Source of the DNA: Pisaster brevispinus
Lineage: Eukaryota > Echinodermata > Asteroidea > Forcipulatida > Asteriidae
Assembly (NCBI GenBank): GCA_023634235.1
Contig: JAMKCF010000001.1
Location: 15,572,258-15,636,257 of the forward strand
DNA length: 64,000 nucleotides
Direction of reading: 5' to 3'
The translations under genes and the position numbers were made by a program. Under the pieces are notes generated by a model. The model was not told the DNA's origin, searched no databases, and saw only the letters and a program-made list of their open reading frames with translations. Shown here one piece after another: positions 59,068 through 64,000 of this stretch. The number at the start of each line of letters is the position of its first letter. Position 1 is the stretch's first letter.

Positions 59068-60235
59068 TTACAGGGATGGAGGGAGTAAACTTAGAGAGTT
59101 GTTGATAAGTCTGTTGAAGTAGGGGACGGGACTGTTACTAAGTAGAGCAGTTTTACATGAAACTTCATGAAGGGTTCTTTTAGATCTAAGTTTCATAGAA
59201 TGTGAGCTTTTGGATTTGACAAACCATTCATTAAATTTATTTGAGTTGTATGATTTTAATGCAAAATGAGTACAAAGCTTGATTCTTCTAATATGTAATG
59301 GTTCCAGACCCAAAATAGTTAATGCTTGGTCATAATGAGTATATTTATTGCCTAAAATGATGCGAGACGTTCTTTTTTGGATGGATTCTAATTGGTTAGA
59401 AAGTGTGAGAGAAATACCTGAATGCCAAAGGGGAGCTGCATATTCTACAATGGGTCTGATATAACCTCTATACACAGTCACTAGTTCGTCATTAGTAAGA
59501 CCATTCTTTTTTAGTTTCCTCAACATGAAAAGTTTCATATTGGCTTTATTAACTATGTCTGCAATGTACATATCCCATTTCAAACTATGTTGGAAGGTGA
59601 CACCTAATAATTTAGCACTTTGAACCTGTTGAAGTTGGGCATCTAGTATAGAAAGTTGAGCAACAGGGGGATCCCTCCTGCCTAAATAGATTTGCATGAT
59701 TTGACATTTCAAAGGGGTTCAATGAAAGTTTATTTTTTACAGACCACTCATTCAGATTGTTTAGATCATCCTGAATCTTGCTAACAGCATTGATGTGCCT
59801 AGTTTCACCAAGTGTAAGATCGTCCACATACTTCCAGCTTTTACTGTAAACATGATCTGTCAACACGAGTGAACCTATGTTATTTGATGTACTAGCACCA
59901 GTAACTAAGTGATGGTAAACATCTACGAGGCAATGGGTGGTGGATAATCCTTTCTGGTTACCAAATTGTCTTTTATCAATCTTGGGTTGAATTGTCTTCA
60001 TAACCCTTTTACAAAAAAATCCTTCTGCTATTTTGGATAATAATCGGGTTAACGAGATTGGCCTAAGTTTATCCAATGTGGGCGGATATTGCTTAGGAAT
60101 GGGGACAATGTTTGCTTGTTTCCACTGAACTGGAACAATGCCCTGTGATAATGAAGTGTTAATGATATCAGTGACAGGAATACTCAGCTCGTAAGCAAAT
60201 TCCTTAAGGATTCTAGCAGAAGTTATCAGGACCAC
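59068..60235 (-). pseudogene. LINE reverse transcriptase, internally deleted
   Basis: The minus strand encodes WKQANIVPIPK, LRPISLTRLLSKIAE and RQFGNQKGLSTTHCLVD (RT fingers), then KYVDDLTLGE (catalytic box with the DD pair, about 59820), WSVKNKLSLNP, AKLLGVTFQHSLKWD, and the C-terminal YRGYIRPIVEYAAPLWHSG and KRTSRIILG. Between GSLVLTD and HVYSKSWKYVDD, the segment holding the first catalytic Asp surroundings and the GVPQGT region is missing, roughly 80 residues by family comparison. The frame shifts near 59705 (FEM/KC) and near 60230. This copy cannot make an active enzyme. Confidence 0.85.
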
Positions 60236-61955
60236 CAGATTTGGAAATAGAGATTCTTTTTAGCTCATTATAAACTTCCCAAGGTTCAACCCGGGGAGGT
60301 GGCTCATGTGACGGTAAGTAAGCTGGTTGTTCATGAACATTCAGAGAGTTGTGAGATTGTGAGAAACTAACCAGGTGGTTATTAATTGCATTGGCAATTG
60401 ATTCATGTTCAGATGGGTCAAAGTCTGGTAATTGAATGGTAAGATCACTTTTCTTGATGTTAGCCAGGTTACGTACTTCCTTGTGCCACCTCCCCGGGTC
60501 CAACTTTTGTAATTTACGAATTCTACCAGCATAGTAAGATTGTTTAGCAGCATGTATTTCCCGAACAACTCTATTACGCATGCAATGGAATTGATGTATG
60601 TTGCCATCAGCAAATGCCCTCTGCCTCTGGTTAATTATGTTTTTAATTTGGTCAGTTATCCAAGGCTTGTCGTTATTGTGACGCTTGATAATTTTGAGGT
60701 GAAAATGATCTTTAATGGCACAATGAACCAGACTATAGAAGGCATCAACTTTGGCTTGACATGGGTTTGTATTCAAGATATCATCCCAATTCTGTTTTTG
60801 TACCCATCTACCAAAGGACCTAATACTGGATTCCTTCATTGGTCGTATAATTTTAGTCGTTATTATGTTGGGGACACGTACATTTTTGGGAACCCACGTA
60901 ATGCAGTTATGATCACTACGACCAATGGGAGCGGATACAGCAGGACATTGATATTGATCAGAAAAATTGGTAATTATAAGATCAAGGATAGCATCCTGTC
61001 TGGTTGGCTTGTTTACAATTTGTACAAGATTATTACCATTACAGATGGGTCTAATGTCCATTTTATTAAAGTCACCAAGTTGAGCAATTCCTATACATGG
61101 TTTACGAGTCAAAAGTTGGTCAACTGAGCAGATGATGTGATGTAAAAGATCTTCATGCTGAGAGTCCGGGGGCTGTAGACTGCAAACACCACAACAGATG
61201 GAACACATCTTGGAAATTTAGGGTGGTGTAACATAATCCATTCTCCCTTTGATCTCCGGCGGGACATGTAGATAGTCAATCGTTGAGGCTTGTAAATGTT
61301 CCTTCACATAGAGCAAAACACCACCACCATTTCTATTGGATCTGCACTTGTTGAAGGCATTGTAACCATCCACAGCATATTGCTCAGGCGAAGTGTTTGG
61401 GGATATCCATGACTCAGTTTTTACAGCTACATCTATTTGATCATTGTTGAGCCTCAGTTCCAGTTCATCAAGTTTATTGAGTACAGAGCGAGCATTCGTC
61501 AACAAAAACCGTGGGAGATTAGTTGCATTTCTATTGGCGAATGTAGGAGAAGGTGTTTGCTTCGGTAGTTGTTTGAGTGTTAAAGGCATACTAGATGAAC
61601 GAAAATGGTATATGCCATGCCTGTTTCCTATTACAACTTGAATCTGGTACTCAGGATTTCTTCCAAGTATGTTATATGTACCTTTGTAGAATGCAGATGA
61701 ACGTTTGCGTTTACCGGCACTTTTTCCCCTGGATCTAAGTAAACTGTATAGTTTGAGAAGTTGAACCTGTTCTGGTTTAAGACGGTAAGCCCTGCTTCGC
61801 AGATTAATAAGCTGCTTCCGACTGTATGTATACATTGGCATTGCGGTTGACGTTGTTGTAGTTACCACATCACCAGTTGAATCTGTGTGGGATATATTGT
61901 CGTTTCCAGATGGACCCGGGTTCAGAGCAACATCCATAAATATGGTGATATCCAT
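60213..61955 (-). pseudogene. LINE N-terminal 2A-like motif, apurinic endonuclease and connector
   Basis: Starting at ATG 61955, the chain reaches DVALNPGP (61911-61934). It continues with a basic region, then endonuclease motifs LPRFLLTNARSVLNKLDEL, TESWIS, RNGGGVLLYVKE, QLGDFN (about 61070-61085) and SDHNCITW (about 60905). An isolated in-frame stop is at 61218. The second half (VDAFYSLVHCAIKDHF, KPWITDQIKNIINQR, SGGPD) is the usual link to RT. The catalytic endonuclease nicks target DNA. Upstream of the ATG the same frame is open for a further ~65 codons with Cys-rich content (CCQCGARSS, CKPKCSS), so the true start is uncertain. Confidence 0.8.
61911..61934 (-). other. 2A-like ribosome-skipping motif in the LINE
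   Basis: DVALNPGP matches the D-x-E-x-N-P-G-P 2A pattern except for Ala in place of Glu. 2A-like motifs near the N-terminus of APE-type LINEs are known from sea urchin and several other marine invertebrates. Here it would separate a short leader from the endonuclease-RT protein. Whether the Ala variant skips is unknown. Confidence 0.6.
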
Positions 61956-64000
61956 TGGAGGATCATTGCCAGGTATATAAATGCACGTATGACCATGCTT
62001 AGACCATTTAATTAATGGAATTCTGGAGGAACATTTGGGCTTGCAAGCTGATGTGAGTGATACAGTACATATAGTTATACGGCTGGAACGTGCTCCACAT
62101 TGACAACAGAGGGATTTGTCTGGCCTCCTGGTTGTTCTAAAGTTAATGGTAGACGATGATGATCAGGCGAGGTAACTTGTATCAGGAAGACTATGTATAA
62201 TATACTCACAGTCACAGTTGCCATGATGCACCAGCTCTGTGCATACAGTGTAGTGTAAGTCTATACAAGATTTACATGAGGTCCACACGACTTTATCAAG
62301 TATCTTTTTTTATTCGAACTTAATAGTAGACAATGCTGTGGAAATTCACTTTTACTGTGATGATTGTCTAGCATATATAGGCAAGACCCCTGATGTCCCA
62401 CTGTCCAGATTGCAATGTTCCATTTTCTAAAACTGCAAGTGAAAAAAAAGGGAATTTTTTCCTGTACTTGCCAGTTGGTGATCAACTGAAAGACTTACTT
62501 GAAAATCATGGACTAGCGTCACAGTTACAGAAACCTGTTGACAGAGCGACAATTGGCGACATATCAGATTGTCTTGCCTATAAGTGGCTAAAAACAGATG
62601 GGGCATTTGATGATCAATTTAATATGTCTCTCATGTGGAACTCTGATGGAGTTCCATTGTTCAAGAGTTCAAAGTTTTCGTTAACTCCTGTTCAATGTAT
62701 AATAAATGAAATTCCAGAAAAACAACGATCAAAAAATGTCATCCTTGCTGCCCTTTGGTTTGGGCCTAAAAAAACAAAAACAGATACCCTGTTTTATCCT
62801 TTTGTACAAGTATAGAAGGCTTGACATTCAAGTATCAAACTAAATTTTTTTGTTCCAAGATATGTGCCCCCATTTCCTCAGTTGATTCACCTGCTAGAGC
62901 TCCTTTGCAAAATATCAAACAATTTAATGGAGAGTATGGTTGCAACTTTTGCCTCCACCCTGGAGAAACCGTAGTCCGAGGCAATGGGAGGGCCTGTGTA
63001 TACCCGCTTACAAATGACCTTCCAGAAAATAGATCTCGTGAAAATATGACACAGCATGCGGCTCAGGCCTTGGACCGAAAGGAATGCATTTATGGTGTGA
63101 AAGGCTCTGTAATGCTATCTTTGTTACCAGGGTTTGATATATCATGGGGTTTTGTACCAGAGTATATGCACGCTGTTTTTCTGGGTTTGTGCGTTCATTT
63201 TTCAATAACTGGTTCGAATCAAGCTCCCATGGCCAAGATTTCTATATAGGGCGTTTACGAAATGTAGTTGATAAGAAACTTTGTAGTATCAAACCACCAA
63301 ATGAGGTGTCCCGCCTTCCCAGGTCAGTCAGTGATTCAAAGTTTTGGAAGGCAACGGAATGGCGAAATTTTCTTTTTTACTCCCCTGTCATTTTGCAAGG
63401 TATTCTTCCCCCTCAATTTTTAAGGCACTGGTGGTATCTAGTCTATGAAATTTATAACTTAATTGGATGTGATATTTCACAAGACACACTGAATAAGAGT
63501 AATCTAGCACTGTGCAAGTTTGTGTGGGATATTCTAAGGCTGTATGGAGCAAATTTGATGTCGTATAATGTTCATCTACTCACACATCTTTGTCGAGGTG
63601 TGAAGCTTTGGGGGCCTTTGTGGGCGACGTCTGCTTTTGTATTTGAAAACTTTATTCAGACGTTGTTGCAATTTGTCCATGGTACTCGAGGAGCTCCGCA
63701 ACAAATTTGCCACAAATTTCCACGATCAAATCAACTTGGGAAATATGCCCACCTGTACCTCAATGATGCAAATGATTCTGTAAAAAGATTATTTTCCACA
63801 TTGACAAAAAATGTTCCTGGCATCCAAAAGGCATATTTTCTTTCGAAAAGTCTAACTGGCCTTGGATCACCATTCATAACTGACATAACTGCTTATGAAT
63901 CTGTATGCATATCAAGATTAATAGGAAGAAGAAACATTTCCAGAGCTGTTAGGTTTAATAGATTTGTTGTTAAGGGAATGTTATGCCACACTGAAGGATA

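Larger units (their letters stand above)
58808..62297 (-). mobile_element. APE-type LINE (about 3.5 kb) inserted in the CACTA gene
   Basis: The minus-strand order is N-terminal 2A-like motif, endonuclease, reverse transcriptase, then a (TTATTA)n-type 3' tail (58808-58830 as read on plus). AAGTAT followed by T-rich sequence occurs at both junctions (58802-58807 and 62298-62303), a likely target-site duplication. The coding part has one stop, two frameshifts and an internal deletion. It belongs to the CR1/L2-related (Jockey superfamily) group by general appearance, clade uncertain. Confidence 0.8.
57174..64000 (+). pseudogene. CACTA/EnSpm-type transposase gene, interrupted by a LINE and open at the right edge
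   Basis: Exon 1 (57174-57457; starts MAETEKHG, acidic end with DGDSDGD) ends in a GT donor. Exon 2 (about 57900-58306) is an extreme D/G/S-rich acidic region, and exon 3 starts at 58643 (acceptor GATCAG; VQLLILVISFVIRHQLSD, LLLILNL). At 58808 a LINE interrupts. After it come FYCDDCLAYIG, CPDCNVPFSK, then the transposase core: WNSDGVPLFKSS, NVILAALWFGP, CNFCLHPGE, WGFVPEYMHAVFLG. From 63201 an open frame (SRLPRS, FWKATEWRNFLFYS, NVHLLTHL) runs to the edge. This is the pattern of animal EnSpm transposases, in which D of SDG is probably catalytic. Frame changes lie near 62308, 62390, 62815 and 63190. Exons 1 and 2 do not join at an obvious in-phase acceptor. Confidence 0.75.

Overview
This 64 kb window is AT-rich metazoan DNA made mostly of transposable elements, several nested inside one another, with only one clear piece of an ordinary host-type gene. 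Evidence for an animal genome: spliced genes with GT/AG junctions, TATA and CCAAT promoters, and a set of element families (Helentron, Ty3/gypsy, Penelope-like, CACTA/EnSpm, 2A-bearing LINE, hAT, piggyBac and Harbinger MITEs) typical of marine invertebrates. The frequent tacatgta-type words and the MITE families fit an echinoderm or a related marine deuterostome. That placement is an impression, not a demonstration.

Layout. 1-712: the N-terminal part of an unrecognised Q/N-rich gene on the minus strand, running off the left edge. 1041-7385: a unit holding ~420-bp tandem repeats and an intact four-exon gene for an RPA-like OB-fold protein with its own promoter. A decayed second copy lies at 37566-44072, behind a longer array of the same ~420-bp repeat (34.6-38.5 kb). 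8390-11745: a repeat family dense in TGACGTCA, CACGTG and a CTCF-like word, followed by a 410-bp tandem duplication; the same family recurs inverted at 51.1-52.75 kb. 16019-31397 (minus): one very large Helentron-type rolling-circle transposon. It reads N-terminal 8-residue repeats, PHD finger, papain-like (C76-like) protease, OTU protease, basic YKEN repeats, HUH Rep, PIF1-type helicase, apurinic-type endonuclease. A Ty3/gypsy retrotransposon (23011-28409, 192-bp LTRs, 5-bp target duplication) and an unidentified 392-bp element (7-bp target duplication) have inserted into it. Both insertions interrupt reading frames that match up again across the insertion.

33.1-46.4 kb carries short nonautonomous DNA elements with clean ends: a hAT-type MITE, a piggyBac-type MITE and a Harbinger-type MITE. 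47.5-50.7 kb (minus) holds five exons of a BEN-domain-type gene, the best host-gene candidate. 53.8-55.2 kb is a truncated Penelope-like element bearing a GIY-YIG endonuclease and an inverted copy of its own 3' end. 57.2-64 kb (plus) is a CACTA/EnSpm transposase gene, open at the right edge and split in its third exon by a ~3.5-kb LINE on the opposite strand that carries a 2A-like motif.

Nearly every transposon reading frame has single-base frameshifts or isolated stops. The elements are therefore probably dead, or the assembly has residual indel errors. The RPA-like gene at 3547-5152 is the only multi-exon gene here that reads through without a defect in its coding part.
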